Below the pieces are notes generated by a model. That model had not been told where the DNA came from. It saw only the letters and a list, made by a program, of their open reading frames with translations, and made no database searches. From Rhizobium hidalgonense (GTDB lineage: Bacteria > Pseudomonadota > Alphaproteobacteria > Rhizobiales > Rhizobiaceae), in assembly GCF_002914525.1 (NCBI RefSeq), contig NZ_LODW01000033.1, positions 161,667 through 225,666 of the forward strand: DNA of 64,000 nt, given 5' to 3'. How positions within the stretch are numbered: position 1 is the stretch's first letter; each line of letters opens with the position of its first letter. Position numbers and translations under genes: made by a program. This document shows, in pieces, positions 51,680-60,887 of this stretch.

Positions 51680-51920
51680 ATGGCGGCCGATCTACCCGAC
51701 ATTCGCATTCGCCAGGCCCGCCGGGAGGATCTTCCCGCCCTCGAGTCAATCTTGGGGGATCGGCGCCGGGATGATCGAGTTCGCCATATCAGAGGCAAAA
51801 GGCCGCGGGATCAAGCGGGTCGCGTTGACCTCGAATGCGATCCGCACAGATGCCCATCGGTTCTGTGAGAGACTGGGGTTCAAGCCCTCGCATATGGGCT
51901 TCAAGATGACCTTGAAATGA
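51680..51920 (+). pseudogene. GNAT acetyltransferase with an internal deletion
   Basis: The first 24 codons read MAADLPDIRIRQARREDLPA and LESI, a GNAT N-terminus. At LESILG the reading frame slips, and the C-terminal part continues in another frame as GIGAGMIEFAISEAKGRGIK, then RVALTSNAIRTDAHRFCERLGFKPSHMGF. About 80 residues of the GNAT core are missing, and the junction (near 51753-51762, TTGGGGGATCGGCG) is out of frame. The fragment is thus a deleted, non-functional gene. An open 62-codon frame survives, but lacks catalytic motifs. Confidence 0.78.
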
Positions 51921-52023
51921 CCCGTGGCTCTCGCGGAATCGCTGGACAATTCGGCTTGGCGACGGCATAAGCGAGGAAATGAGTTCTGGTTTGGCTCGCA
52001 TCTGGCGGGCACAAGGAAAAGAC

Positions 52024-52422
52024 ATGTGGAATCTTCTGGTTCAGACCTTTACCTGGTGGAACAGTCAGACGATGGGCACGCGTTTTGCGACCTGGCGTTT
52101 CGGCAAGCGCGTCGGCGAGGATGAATTCGGCAACGTCTATTATGAAGGCGGCATGTCGTCCTACGGTCTGCCCAAGCGCTGGGTGATCTACAAGGGCTAT
52201 GCCGATGCCTCCGCTATCCCGCCGGGCTGGCATGGCTGGATGCATCATCGCACCGATGTTCCGCCGTCCAAGGAAAACTACATCGCCAAGGAATGGCAGA
52301 AGGCGCACCGCCCGAACTTCACCGGGTCTGCGCAGGCCTATCGTCCGCCGGGCTCCATCGCCGTTCCGGGCGAGCGTCCGCGCGTCACCGGCGATTACGA
52401 CGCCTGGACGCCGGGCAACTGA
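52024..52422 (+). CDS. NDUFA12-family accessory subunit of respiratory complex I
   Basis: A 132-residue homologue of the mitochondrial complex I subunit NDUFA12 (B17.2), found in alphaproteobacteria. Characteristic segments: TWRFGKRVGEDEFGNVYYEGG, RWVIYKGYADASAIPPGWHGWMHH, KEWQKAHRPNFTGSAQAYRPPGS. Start ATG at 52024 (MWNLLVQTFTWW); a longer frame begins at 51979 but overlaps decayed sequence. It would bind the peripheral arm of NADH dehydrogenase. The nuo operon is not in this window. A DUF2155 gene follows in the usual alphaproteobacterial order. Confidence 0.93.
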   Translation: MWNLLVQTFTWWNSQTMGTRFATWRFGKRVGEDEFGNVYYEGGMSSYGLPKRWVIYKGYADASAIPPGWHGWMHHRTDVPPSKENYIAKEWQKAHRPNFTGSAQAYRPPGSIAVPGERPRVTGDYDAWTPGN

Positions 52423-52537
52423 GGCGGCTCGACCGGGGTAATCCAAAACCCGGCTTTTGGCCACAATTGACCTTTACCCGCAGGTTGGCCGCGCTTGACC
52501 GCGGTCTTGAACTGAAAATGTCTGGAGACGGGTACAC

Positions 52538-52978
52538 ATGAAGCTCTTCACGCGGAACATGGCGCTGCGTGCCGCCGGGTCGCTGCTGACGCTTTCGGCC
52601 CTGCTTCCGCCGGTTGCGGCAAATGCCGCACGCATCGAAAATCCGGTTGCCGTCTTCTCCGGCCTCGACAAGATCACCGGCCGCATCACCACCTTCGACG
52701 TTTATGTCAACGAGACGGTGCAGTTCGGCGCGCTGCAGGTGACGCCGAAGGCCTGTTATTCGCGCGACCAGGCCGAAGCGCAGAAGATCGACGGTTTCGT
52801 CGAAGTCGACGAAATCACCCTCGACCGCAAGATCCGCCGCATCTTCACCGGCTGGATGTTTGCCGCCAGCCCCGGCCTCAACGCCGTCGAGCACCCGATC
52901 TACGACGTCTGGCTGAAGGACTGCAAGACCAGCTCGGACGTGCCCGCCCCGGACGGCGCCAAGGCGACAGCGCGCTAA
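52538..52978 (+). CDS. DUF2155-domain secreted protein
   Basis: A 146-residue secreted protein: signal peptide (KLFTRNMALRAAGSLLTLSALLPPVAANA), then FSGLDKITGRITTFDVYVNETVQFGALQVTPKACYSRDQAE, matching the DUF2155 consensus including the TPKACY Cys and a second Cys near LKDCKTSSD. The start ATG at 52538 follows GGAGACGGG. It lies 115 bases after NDUFA12 in the same direction, a linkage conserved in alphaproteobacteria. Function unknown; a periplasmic or cell-wall role is likely. Confidence 0.88.
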   Translation: MKLFTRNMALRAAGSLLTLSALLPPVAANAARIENPVAVFSGLDKITGRITTFDVYVNETVQFGALQVTPKACYSRDQAEAQKIDGFVEVDEITLDRKIRRIFTGWMFAASPGLNAVEHPIYDVWLKDCKTSSDVPAPDGAKATAR

Positions 52979-53118
52979 CACGTTTCGGCCAACGTCGCGG
53001 TGTCAGCGACGTATTCAACAACAGCGATTTGAAGCGCGGGCCTGGCGCCTGGTCGACGCCGCGAGTCTCTTCAGACGCGCGAAGCAGGTCATACTCTTTG
53101 AGTTTACGAATTGTGCGC

Positions 53119-54048
53119 CTATGCGGCCGGTGTTTTGTTCCGGTTGAAAAGGCCCTTGGCGAAGCGAAGCGCGCCGCCAAGCAGGACGACGACGAGAATG
53201 CCGGCCTTTTTGAAGAAGGCGAGAGCGAGTGCCAGCAATCCCACCTTTGCGGCAATCTTGGCGCCCGCACCCGCAGCGATCATTCCTGCCATTCCATAGG
53301 CAGCGATCTTGTCGCCTTCCACATAGTCGGTGTAGGCCTTTCCCTTGTCGAACTGCACGAGCTTGGTGACGGTCGGAATGACGCCCTCGATCTCCTTCAA
53401 TTGATCGAGACCGGCGATGAAGTTGAATTGAAACACGCCCTCGCGGCCGAGCACACGCACGGAATAGTTCAGCGTGTGCTGGGGTTGCTTGTCATCGCCG
53501 AACATGAGATCGCGCGCCCAGTGCAGCGCATGCGCCAATGTGTCGTAGTGTGGCGCGGAAGCCCAGCCGACGAGCGTGATCTTCGGAAAACCCTGCTTTT
53601 CGCGCTCGACATTATTTTCCCGGATGGAATCTTTGATGTTTTGCAGCAATTCGTCGTAATTCGTCGTGGCGGCATCGGCGTCAGAGACATAGCCGTCGTC
53701 GCTGTATTCCACGGTCGAACCCCAGGCCTCGATATCAGTCGGCGCGTATTTCGCCGGGAAGATCATGCCCATCGTTCCCTCGGCCGCTGCCGGAGGGTTT
53801 CCCCAAATATCGACCAGTACTATCTTCGCGTCGGCGGGGCTGAGGTAATAGAAGTCGGCAGGCACGTTCAGCGTTGCCTTGGCTTCAGGCAGCTTAATGA
53901 CACCCTGCTGAAAATCGAGCTTCTCCAGCAATGGCTTTTCTGCGTCGGTGAAATCGGACCTGTTGGCGAACATGTCCTGGTAGGGACGTGCGCTGCCCTG
54001 AGCTGTAAACAAGGTGAAAAGGATCGCGGCTGCAATATATCGTTTCAA
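53119..54048 (-). CDS. DUF2167-domain membrane protein
   Basis: A 309-residue protein with a signal peptide (MKRYIAAAILFTLFTAQGSA), a large periplasmic DUF2167 domain (LPEAKATLNVPADFYYLSPADAKIVLVDIWGNPP... YVSDADAATTNYDELLQNI... WASAPHYD) and one or two C-terminal transmembrane helices (IAAYGMAGMIAAGAGAKIAAKV and LLALALAFFKKAGILVVVLLGGALRF). The C-terminus is Lys/Arg-rich. Family function unknown. It is monocistronic. Confidence 0.88.
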   Translation of the reverse strand: MKRYIAAAILFTLFTAQGSARPYQDMFANRSDFTDAEKPLLEKLDFQQGVIKLPEAKATLNVPADFYYLSPADAKIVLVDIWGNPPAAAEGTMGMIFPAKYAPTDIEAWGSTVEYSDDGYVSDADAATTNYDELLQNIKDSIRENNVEREKQGFPKITLVGWASAPHYDTLAHALHWARDLMFGDDKQPQHTLNYSVRVLGREGVFQFNFIAGLDQLKEIEGVIPTVTKLVQFDKGKAYTDYVEGDKIAAYGMAGMIAAGAGAKIAAKVGLLALALAFFKKAGILVVVLLGGALRFAKGLFNRNKTPAA

Positions 54049-54123
54049 AATTCTATCCCCCGTTGCGTTCGCGAACCTAATGAAATCGGTTCGAAAATCA
54101 ACGCCTGGGTGAAATGATCCCGC

Positions 54124-54738
54124 TTAAAACTTAAGGTGTGGCGACTCCATCGCCGCGGCAAGCATCCCGGCATAATCGGCCTTGGGAACGTCGATCGCTC
54201 CGAACGTCTTCAAGTGCTCGGTGGTAAACTGGGTGTCGAGCAGGGTGAAGCCCTTTTCCCTGAGCCGCCCGACCAGATGCACGAGGCAGATCTTCGAGGC
54301 ATCCGTCCGGCGCGAAAACATGCTTTCGCCGAAGAACGCCGAGCCCAGCGAGACTCCGTAGAGGCCGCCGACCAGTTCATCGCCGTCCCAGGCTTCGACG
54401 GTATGGGCATGGCCCATGTCGAAGAGCGTCGAATAGAGCGATCGGATCGTCCGGTTGATCCAGGTGCTCGGGCGCCCGGATGTTTCTTCCGCGCAAGCCG
54501 CGATCACTTGATCGAAAGCGTGATCGAAACGGATCTCGAAAGGGTTCCTGCGAACCGTCTTGGCAAGGCTCTTCGACACATGGAAATGGTCGAACGGCAG
54601 TACGCCGCGCAGCTCCGGCTCGACCCAGAAAATCTCCGGGTCGTCCGCGGATTCGGCCATCGGGAAGAGGCCGATGGAATAGGCGCGCAGGAGAATTTCA
54701 GGGGTAATGCCTGGTGACTTCCTGCGCGATCCTGCCAT
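54124..54738 (-). CDS. aat: Leucyl/phenylalanyl-tRNA-protein transferase
   Basis: Aat adds Leu or Phe from tRNA to N-terminal Arg or Lys of proteins, targeting them for ClpAP (N-end rule). The 204-residue protein shows [73 protein letters not shown] and [16 protein letters not shown]. Start ATG at 54738, seven bases after the accC stop; it is the last gene of the aroQ-accB-accC-aat operon. Confidence 0.94.
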   Translation of the reverse strand: MAGSRRKSPGITPEILLRAYSIGLFPMAESADDPEIFWVEPELRGVLPFDHFHVSKSLAKTVRRNPFEIRFDHAFDQVIAACAEETSGRPSTWINRTIRSLYSTLFDMGHAHTVEAWDGDELVGGLYGVSLGSAFFGESMFSRRTDASKICLVHLVGRLREKGFTLLDTQFTTEHLKTFGAIDVPKADYAGMLAAAMESPHLKF

Positions 54739-54745
54739 TCCCGCC

Positions 54746-56095
54746 CTATGCCGCCGGTGTGTTGGCGAGGTAGTGTTCCAGCCAGTGGATGTCGTAATCG
54801 CCGTTGGCGATATCCTGGTTGGAGACGAGATCCTGGAACAGCGGCAGCGTCGTATTGATGCCGTCGACGACGAATTCATCGAGCGCCCGGCGCAGCCGCA
54901 TCATGCATTCGACGCGGGTCCGGCCGTGCACGATCAGCTTGCCGATCAGGCTGTCGTAATAGGGCGGGATCTTGTAGCCCTGATAGGCGCCGGAATCGAT
55001 GCGCACGCCGAGGCCGCCCGGGGCGTGGAAATGCGTGATCGTGCCGGGCGACGGCACGAAGGTGCGCGGGTGCTCGGCATTGATGCGGCATTCGATGGCG
55101 TGGCCGGAAAAATGCACCTCGTCCTGCGTCACCGAGAGACCGCCGCCGGAGGCAACGCGGATCTGCTCGTGCACCAGGTCGATGCCGGTGATCGCTTCCG
55201 TGATCGGGTGCTCCACCTGCAGGCGGGTGTTCATTTCGATGAAATAGAACTCGCCATTCTCGTAGAGGAATTCGATCGTGCCGGCGCCGCGATATTTCAG
55301 CTTCTTCATGGCGTCGGCACAGACCTGGCCGATCTTCATGCGCTGCTCGACGTTGAGCGCCGGCGAATTCGCCTCTTCCCAGACCTTCTGGTGGCGGCGC
55401 TGCAGCGAGCAGTCGCGCTCGCCGAGATGGATGGCATTGCCTTCGCCGTCGCCGAATACCTGGATTTCGATGTGCCGCGGCTTGCCGAGATATTTTTCCA
55501 TATAGACGGCATCGTTGCCGAAGGCGGCTGCTGCTTCGGTGCGCGCCGTCGACCAGGCCTCGATCAGGTCGGCCTCGCTCTTGGCGACCTTCATGCCGCG
55601 TCCGCCACCGCCGGCGGTTGCCTTGATCAGCACGGGATAGCCGATTTCGGCGGCTGTCTTCAGCGCGTCCTCTTCGGTCTTTACTTCGCCGTCCGAACCC
55701 GGAACAACCGGGATGCCGAGTTCCAGCGCCGTCGTCTTGGCGGTGATCTTGTCACCCATGATGCGGATATGGTCCGCCGTCGGCCCGATGAAGGTGATGC
55801 CGTGAGCTTCGAGAATATCGGCAAATTTGGCATTCTCAGACAGAAAGCCGTAGCCCGGATGCACGGCATCGGCGCCGGTGATCTCGCAGGCGGCGACGAT
55901 CTGATGGATATTGAGATAGCTCTCGCGCGAAGATGGCGGGCCGATGCAGACACTTTCGTCGGCAAGGCGCACATGCATGGCATCGGCGTCGGCGGTGGAA
56001 TGAACCACGACGCAGGCAATGCCGAGCTCCTTGCAGGCCCGAAGCACGCGAAGGGCGATTTCCCCGCGATTGGCGATGAGGATTTTCGAAATCAT
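54746..56095 (-). CDS. accC: Acetyl-CoA carboxylase, biotin carboxylase subunit
   Basis: Biotin carboxylase, catalysing ATP-dependent carboxylation of biotin-AccB in the first step of fatty acid synthesis. The 449-residue protein starts [21 protein letters not shown]. The Gly-rich ATP loop is [17 protein letters not shown], catalytic residues lie in [20 protein letters not shown] and [40 protein letters not shown] is typical. The start at 56095 matches the family N-terminus. accB lies 10 bases upstream. Confidence 0.96.
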   Translation of the reverse strand: MISKILIANRGEIALRVLRACKELGIACVVVHSTADADAMHVRLADESVCIGPPSSRESYLNIHQIVAACEITGADAVHPGYGFLSENAKFADILEAHGITFIGPTADHIRIMGDKITAKTTALELGIPVVPGSDGEVKTEEDALKTAAEIGYPVLIKATAGGGGRGMKVAKSEADLIEAWSTARTEAAAAFGNDAVYMEKYLGKPRHIEIQVFGDGEGNAIHLGERDCSLQRRHQKVWEEANSPALNVEQRMKIGQVCADAMKKLKYRGAGTIEFLYENGEFYFIEMNTRLQVEHPITEAITGIDLVHEQIRVASGGGLSVTQDEVHFSGHAIECRINAEHPRTFVPSPGTITHFHAPGGLGVRIDSGAYQGYKIPPYYDSLIGKLIVHGRTRVECMMRLRRALDEFVVDGINTTLPLFQDLVSNQDIANGDYDIHWLEHYLANTPAA

Positions 56096-56105
56096 GGGCA
56101 TGGGC

Positions 56106-56576
56106 CTATTCGATGACGACGAGGGCTTGGCCGTATTCGACGGGATGTCCGTCATCGACGAGGATTTCGGTCACCTTGCCCGATTTCGGCGAAGGGATCT
56201 GGTTCATCGTCTTCATCGCTTCGATGATGATCAGCGTCTGGCCTTCCTTGACGGTCGCGCCGATTTCGATGAACGGACGGGCGCCCGGAGCCGGCGCCAT
56301 GTAGACGGTGCCGACCATCGGTGCATTGACTGTATTGGCGGGGTTGCGGGCGGGGGCTGCGGCGGGGGCTGCACCCGCTGCTGCCGGTGCGGCGGCCGGC
56401 GCTGCATAGGCCGGTGCTGCGATCGGCGCCTGGACATATTGCTGGGTGCCGGCGCGCGAGACGCGGATGCGCAGGTCGTCCTGCTCAACCTCGATTTCGG
56501 TCAGATCGGTCTCGTTGAGGATATTGGCGAGATCGCGGATCAGTGCCTGATCGATACCCGATTTCTTTTCAACCAT
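56106..56576 (-). CDS. accB: Acetyl-CoA carboxylase, biotin carboxyl carrier protein
   Basis: The 156-residue biotin carrier of acetyl-CoA carboxylase. The C-terminal biotinyl domain has EAMKTMN with the biotinylated Lys122. The N-terminus ([37 protein letters not shown]) is the AccB dimerisation domain, and an Ala/Pro-rich linker (residues 50-80) joins them. Start ATG at 56576. It is 10 bases upstream of accC and 20 bases downstream of aroQ. Confidence 0.96.
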   Translation of the reverse strand: MVEKKSGIDQALIRDLANILNETDLTEIEVEQDDLRIRVSRAGTQQYVQAPIAAPAYAAPAAAPAAAGAAPAAAPARNPANTVNAPMVGTVYMAPAPGARPFIEIGATVKEGQTLIIIEAMKTMNQIPSPKSGKVTEILVDDGHPVEYGQALVVIE

Positions 56577-56596
56577 GGTGTTGCCCTGTCTTCTTC

Positions 56597-57034
56597 TTAT
56601 GCCGTGATGTTCTTCAGCGCGTGGAGCGCCAGGATGTAGCTGTGGGGCCCGAAACCGCAGATCACACCCTTGCATGCCGGCGCGATCATCGATTTGTGGC
56701 GGAATTCTTCCCGCGCATGGACGTTCGATATGTGGAGCTCGATGACGGGAATGGAAATAGCGCGGATCGCATCATGCAGCGCAACCGACGTATGCGTATA
56801 GGCGCCCGCATTGATGGCGACACCGGCGGCTTTGTCGTCGGCCTCATGGAACCAGTCGACGAGCGTACCTTCGTGGTTGCTCTGGCGGAAATCGACGTCG
56901 AAGCCCAGTTCGCGGCCGGCAGCTTTGCAGTCCGCCTCGATGTCCTTCAGCGTCTTGCCGCCATAAATGCCGGGCTCTCGTTTGCCCAGCATGTTCAGGT
57001 TGGGGCCGTTCAGGACAAAAATCGTTTGCGTCAT
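56597..57034 (-). CDS. aroQ: Type II 3-dehydroquinate dehydratase
   Basis: Shikimate-pathway enzyme dehydrating 3-dehydroquinate. The 145-residue protein shows the type II pattern: FVLNGPNLNMLGKREPGIYG (catalytic Tyr), GAYTHTSVALHDAI and PVIELHISNVHAREEFRHKS (catalytic His and Arg). Start ATG at 57034. First gene of the aroQ-accB-accC-aat operon. Confidence 0.96.
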   Translation of the reverse strand: MTQTIFVLNGPNLNMLGKREPGIYGGKTLKDIEADCKAAGRELGFDVDFRQSNHEGTLVDWFHEADDKAAGVAINAGAYTHTSVALHDAIRAISIPVIELHISNVHAREEFRHKSMIAPACKGVICGFGPHSYILALHALKNITA

Positions 57035-57195
57035 CGAATGTTCCGTAAAATGTACGACGGCAACCTATAGACTCCGCGAAGGCTGAATGAAAGCCCTTAC
57101 GGATTGGCCGACAGGAATCGCGCCACATTTGTCCACATGGTTGAAACGCTTCGATTTTGGCGATTTGATGGGCGGCCGCCGGGCGGCTGACCTGC

Positions 57196-57954
57196 TCAGC
57201 AGGCGGTCTTGCCGCAACTGCGCATATTCTTGACCTTGGCTTCGAGATCGTCGAGACCGACGGCGCCCGGCACCAGTTCGTTGCCGATTACATAGGACGG
57301 CGTGCCGCTGATGCCGAGGCTGGAAGCAAGCTGGTAGGTCGCCTGGACGATGCCGTCATTCGGACTCTTGGCCATTTCGGCGCGGATCTTGTCCTCGCTG
57401 ACGCCGAGCGAAGCGGCAACCGCGATCGCCGTTTCGTCCGAGGCGCGGCCTTCGGTGCCGAGCAGGGCGACGTGGAATTCGGCGTATTTCTCCGGCGCCA
57501 GCTTGCGGAAGGCGTCGGCTACCTTGTGGGCGGCGACCGAATCCGGCCCGAGGATCGGAAATTCCTTGAGCACGAAGCGGACGTTCTTGTCCTTCTTCAG
57601 CATTGCCTGCATGTCGGGAAGCGCGTGACGGCAGTAGCTGCAATTATAATCGAAGAATTCGACGACAGTGACATCGCCCTTGGGGTTGCCGAGCGTGACG
57701 TCGTTCTTCGAATCGAAGATGTCGGCGGTATTTTCATCGATCGCCATATTGGCCTTCACCAGCCGCTGGGCTTCCTGCTTCTTCTGCAGTGCATCCTGGA
57801 CGTCGAGCATGATCTCGGGATTCTCGATCAGATATTGCTTGATGAATTCGCCGAACTCCTTCTTCTGCTGGTCGTCGAGCGCTGCCGCGGGAAACGGAAG
57901 GGCGATCGATGCGGCAAGCGCCAGTGCGGTGAAGCTTTTCGAGAAGAAGGCCAT
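57196..57954 (-). CDS. DsbA-family periplasmic thiol oxidoreductase
   Basis: A 252-residue secreted protein with signal peptide MAFFSKSFTALALAASIALPFPAAA. The thioredoxin-fold active site is Cys105-x-x-Cys108 (FFDYNCSYCRHAL). The cis-Pro loop is GISGTPSYVIG. It resembles the Com1/DsbA-like group with a polar helical N-terminal extension (FGEFIKQYLIENPEIMLDVQDALQKK). Two more cysteines (CGKTAC) lie at the very end. Function: disulfide formation or isomerisation of periplasmic proteins. It is divergent from the aminotransferase gene. Confidence 0.9.
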   Translation of the reverse strand: MAFFSKSFTALALAASIALPFPAAALDDQQKKEFGEFIKQYLIENPEIMLDVQDALQKKQEAQRLVKANMAIDENTADIFDSKNDVTLGNPKGDVTVVEFFDYNCSYCRHALPDMQAMLKKDKNVRFVLKEFPILGPDSVAAHKVADAFRKLAPEKYAEFHVALLGTEGRASDETAIAVAASLGVSEDKIRAEMAKSPNDGIVQATYQLASSLGISGTPSYVIGNELVPGAVGLDDLEAKVKNMRSCGKTAC

Positions 57955-58158
57955 GATATCCTCGTCATCGGCGATGTGGTCTTGGTCGGGAAGACCGTCG
58001 CCGGGTTATGGACTTGAATGCGTCGCGTCAAGGTACGGTGCGCCGAGTTCTGTTCAAACAGGAATTTTCACCCTTGCGCCGCCCTCGCGGGATTGTGATG
58101 AGCCGATTAATGCGGCAATTGTCTGGCCATCATCGAAGAAGCCGAGCGAGAAGCGATC

Positions 58159-59316
58159 TTGTTTTCCATATCGAAACGCAGCGAAGTCGAGCCATTTCAT
58201 GCCATGGACGTCCTGGCGGAGGCGACGAAGCGGCGCGCGGCCGGCCATCCGGTCATCTCGATGGCGGTCGGCCAGCCCTCGCATCCAGCCCCTCAGGCGG
58301 CCCTCGATGCGGCGCGCCAAGCCCTCGCCGAAGGCCGGATCGGTTATACCGATGCGCTGGGCACGGCGCGGCTGAAATCGGCACTTGCCGGGCACTACAG
58401 GGATCGCCACGGCCTGGAGATCGATCCCAGACGGATCGCCGTCACCACCGGTTCCTCGGCCGGCTTCAATCTCGCCTTCCTGTCGCTCTTCGATGCCGGC
58501 GATGCGGTGGCAATCGCAAGACCCGGTTATCCGGCCTATCGCAATATTCTCGGCGCGCTGGGCCTGAGGGTTGTCGAAGTGCCGGTAACAGCGGAGACGC
58601 ACTTCACGCTCACCCCTGAAAGCCTCGAGGCGGTGCAGAAGGAAAGCGGCGTGACGCTGAAGGGTGTGCTGCTGGCAAGCCCCGCCAACCCGACCGGCAC
58701 GGTGACCGGCCGCGACGGGCTGAAGGCGCTTGCAGATTACTGCGCGGCCCATTCCATCGCCTTCATTTCCGATGAAATCTATCACGGGCTGACCTTCGCC
58801 GGCGAGGAGGCGAGCGCGCTCGAGCTGACTGACGAGGCGATCGTTATCAACTCCTTCTCCAAATATTATTGCATGACCGGCTGGCGAATCGGCTGGATGG
58901 TGCTGCCCGAACGCCTGGTGCGGCCGATCGAGCGGGTGGCGCAGAGCCTCTATATCTCCCCGCCCGAACTCTCCCAGATCGCCGCCACGGCCGCGCTCGG
59001 CGCCGGCGAAGAGCTCGATCGCTACAAGGCGAGTTATGCCGCCAACCGCGATTTGCTGATGAAGCGCCTGCCGCAAATCGGCCTTTCGATCGCCTCGCCG
59101 ATGGACGGCGCCTTCTATGCCTATCTCGACGTCACCCGCTTCACCAATGACAGCATGGATTTTGCCAAACGCATGCTCGCGGAAATCGATGTCGCGGCAA
59201 CACCCGGTCTCGATTTCGATCCGCTGGAGGGACATCGAACCCTGCGTCTGTCCTATGCGGGCTCGCAAGCCGAGATCGGCGAGGCGGTGGAGCGAATCGC
59301 AGCCTGGTTGAAATAA
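58159..59316 (+). CDS. Pyridoxal-phosphate aminotransferase (class I/II)
   Basis: A 385-residue fold-type I aminotransferase. The PLP lysine lies in the motif NSFSKYYCMTGWRIGW (Lys of SFSK). Other residues: PGYPAYRNIL, SPANPTGTVTGRDGL (Asn), SDEIYHGLTF (Asp-Tyr). The C-terminal Arg in TLRLSYAGSQ binds the substrate carboxylate. Start TTG at 58159 (MFSISKRSEVEPFHAMDVL), which preserves the N-terminal active-site helix; an ATG at 58204 would cut it. It cannot be assigned to a specific amino acid from sequence alone. It stands alone. Confidence 0.85.
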   Translation: MFSISKRSEVEPFHAMDVLAEATKRRAAGHPVISMAVGQPSHPAPQAALDAARQALAEGRIGYTDALGTARLKSALAGHYRDRHGLEIDPRRIAVTTGSSAGFNLAFLSLFDAGDAVAIARPGYPAYRNILGALGLRVVEVPVTAETHFTLTPESLEAVQKESGVTLKGVLLASPANPTGTVTGRDGLKALADYCAAHSIAFISDEIYHGLTFAGEEASALELTDEAIVINSFSKYYCMTGWRIGWMVLPERLVRPIERVAQSLYISPPELSQIAATAALGAGEELDRYKASYAANRDLLMKRLPQIGLSIASPMDGAFYAYLDVTRFTNDSMDFAKRMLAEIDVAATPGLDFDPLEGHRTLRLSYAGSQAEIGEAVERIAAWLK

Positions 59317-59345
59317 CGCGCCGGCGGCGCTCGCTCTCCTATCGC

Positions 59346-60680
59346 TTAGCTGCGCGACGAAAACAGCGAGGCGAGCGTCGAGGACGGCTTGTTGTTCAGC
59401 CGCGGCACGACCACGAGCTGCTTGATATCGCCGCGCTTGTAGGCGGCGAGGAAGCGTTTGTAATCCTTGAAGGAAACGCAGCCGTTGGAATCGCCGTTCT
59501 TGCCGAGCATGTAGGTGTGGGCAAGCAGGCCGACGCGGTCATAGATGGCATCCGAGCCTTCGAGCGGCGTCAGCCGCAGCGCTTCGACGCCATGGAAGAG
59601 GCTTTCCCGCATGGTCAGCGCGTAGGTGTGCGGCGGCGTCGGTCCGCGCATCTTCTTGTTCGCGAAACGCGGATTGTCGCGCATCTTGCCGAGACCGGAA
59701 TGGGCTTCCAGCCTCTCGCCGTTCGGCAGATAGACCGTGCTGTTCTCGATGTCGTAGATCGCCACGCCGGCGCGCAGCTTCGGCGAGAAGACCGGCTTGT
59801 CGTAGCGTGGCACCGCATCGTCCTCGTCGTCCTGAATCGGCGAGTTCGGCTGGGCGTAGGCAAGGGCAGGCTCGGCGCGCTGCGAACCCTTGGCGGTCGG
59901 CGCCGGTTTGCCGATAAGGCCGTCGGGACGCGCCATCGGCAGCGGCACGGAATCTTCTTCCGGCGTCAGCACGAGATCGAAAGGCGGCGCGTCATCGGCC
60001 GCGGCAACGACCACCGGTGCGGGTTGCGAGGCGGGAATTGACGCCGTTCTGACAGGAGTTGCGGGTGGCTCGACCGGCGGCGGCGCGATCTGCCGGGACC
60101 CCGCATCGGCAAGCGCCAGCAGGGCCGGGAGTTCGGCAGCGGCGACGGCCTCCTTTGAAGGAACGATGATCCGGTCGCCGTCGTCTTCTACAGTCTCTGC
60201 CGAGGCGACCTCGACGGGTGGCGCTGTGACCACATCATCCTTGCGGAATTTGGCGCTGTCGGAAATCGCGGCAACCGCAGGCTGCTCGGCAGCCATGACA
60301 AGCCGATTGTGTTTTGTCAGCGCCGCCAATGCCATTGCGGCTGCATTGGTCTTCTGCGCATGCGATTGGACGAGGTCGGCGGTAAGGGCGATGACCGGTT
60401 TGGCATCGAAGGCCGCCAGCCGATCGGCTTTGCCGACATGGATCAGTCGTTCGTGCGCCGCCGGCTTGGGCTTCGGCGCGGATACGACCTGCGTGAATTT
60501 TTCGGGCCGAGAAACCGGTGCGCCGATGGAATGCATCGTCGCCAAGGTGGCGATCAGCCATGTGGAGGTTAGAAATCCGGCGCCGACAACGCCGTAAAGG
60601 AAACCGCGAGATCTGCGCAAACGAACAGCAAATCCGCCAAGAGGGGTGACGTCATCGAACGTCCCGACCGCAAACGCCAT
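59346..60680 (-). CDS. DUF2778 L,D-transpeptidase-like membrane protein
   Basis: A 444-residue bitopic protein: one transmembrane helix (FLYGVVGAGFLTSTWLIATLA, about residues 26-47), a long Pro/Ala/Val-rich periplasmic linker, then a C-terminal DUF2778 domain. The motif VGLLAHTYMLGKNGDSNGCVSFKDYKRFL contains the His and SNGC Cys of the L,D-transpeptidase-related active site. Some DUF2778 domains (Tlde1) cleave or exchange peptidoglycan peptides. The start at 60680 was chosen at the ATG ahead of MAFAVGTFDD, the first hydrophobic stretch; a longer frame lacks conservation. Likely a cell-wall modifying enzyme. Confidence 0.83.
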   Translation of the reverse strand: MAFAVGTFDDVTPLGGFAVRLRRSRGFLYGVVGAGFLTSTWLIATLATMHSIGAPVSRPEKFTQVVSAPKPKPAAHERLIHVGKADRLAAFDAKPVIALTADLVQSHAQKTNAAAMALAALTKHNRLVMAAEQPAVAAISDSAKFRKDDVVTAPPVEVASAETVEDDGDRIIVPSKEAVAAAELPALLALADAGSRQIAPPPVEPPATPVRTASIPASQPAPVVVAAADDAPPFDLVLTPEEDSVPLPMARPDGLIGKPAPTAKGSQRAEPALAYAQPNSPIQDDEDDAVPRYDKPVFSPKLRAGVAIYDIENSTVYLPNGERLEAHSGLGKMRDNPRFANKKMRGPTPPHTYALTMRESLFHGVEALRLTPLEGSDAIYDRVGLLAHTYMLGKNGDSNGCVSFKDYKRFLAAYKRGDIKQLVVVPRLNNKPSSTLASLFSSRS

Positions 60681-60887
60681 ACTACACTCGTCTTTCAAAC
60701 TCGCTACGCAGGCCGGCGGCACTGACTGACTACACTTCGCCGGGGCCGGTAATGGCGCAAATGGGCCGAATTTAGACCACCCGCGACATCCGACTGTTTC
60801 GCAAGGATGACGAATTATGGTTTCTAATTTATTTACGCGGCGTTGCGCTTTCTCACGACGTCTCAAAAAGAGATGAGGGGATCCCTT

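Noticed and set aside
52985..53118. Possible tRNA or ncRNA after the DUF2155 gene
   Set aside because: No cloverleaf, CCA end or terminator could be drawn. It is probably a simple convergent spacer.
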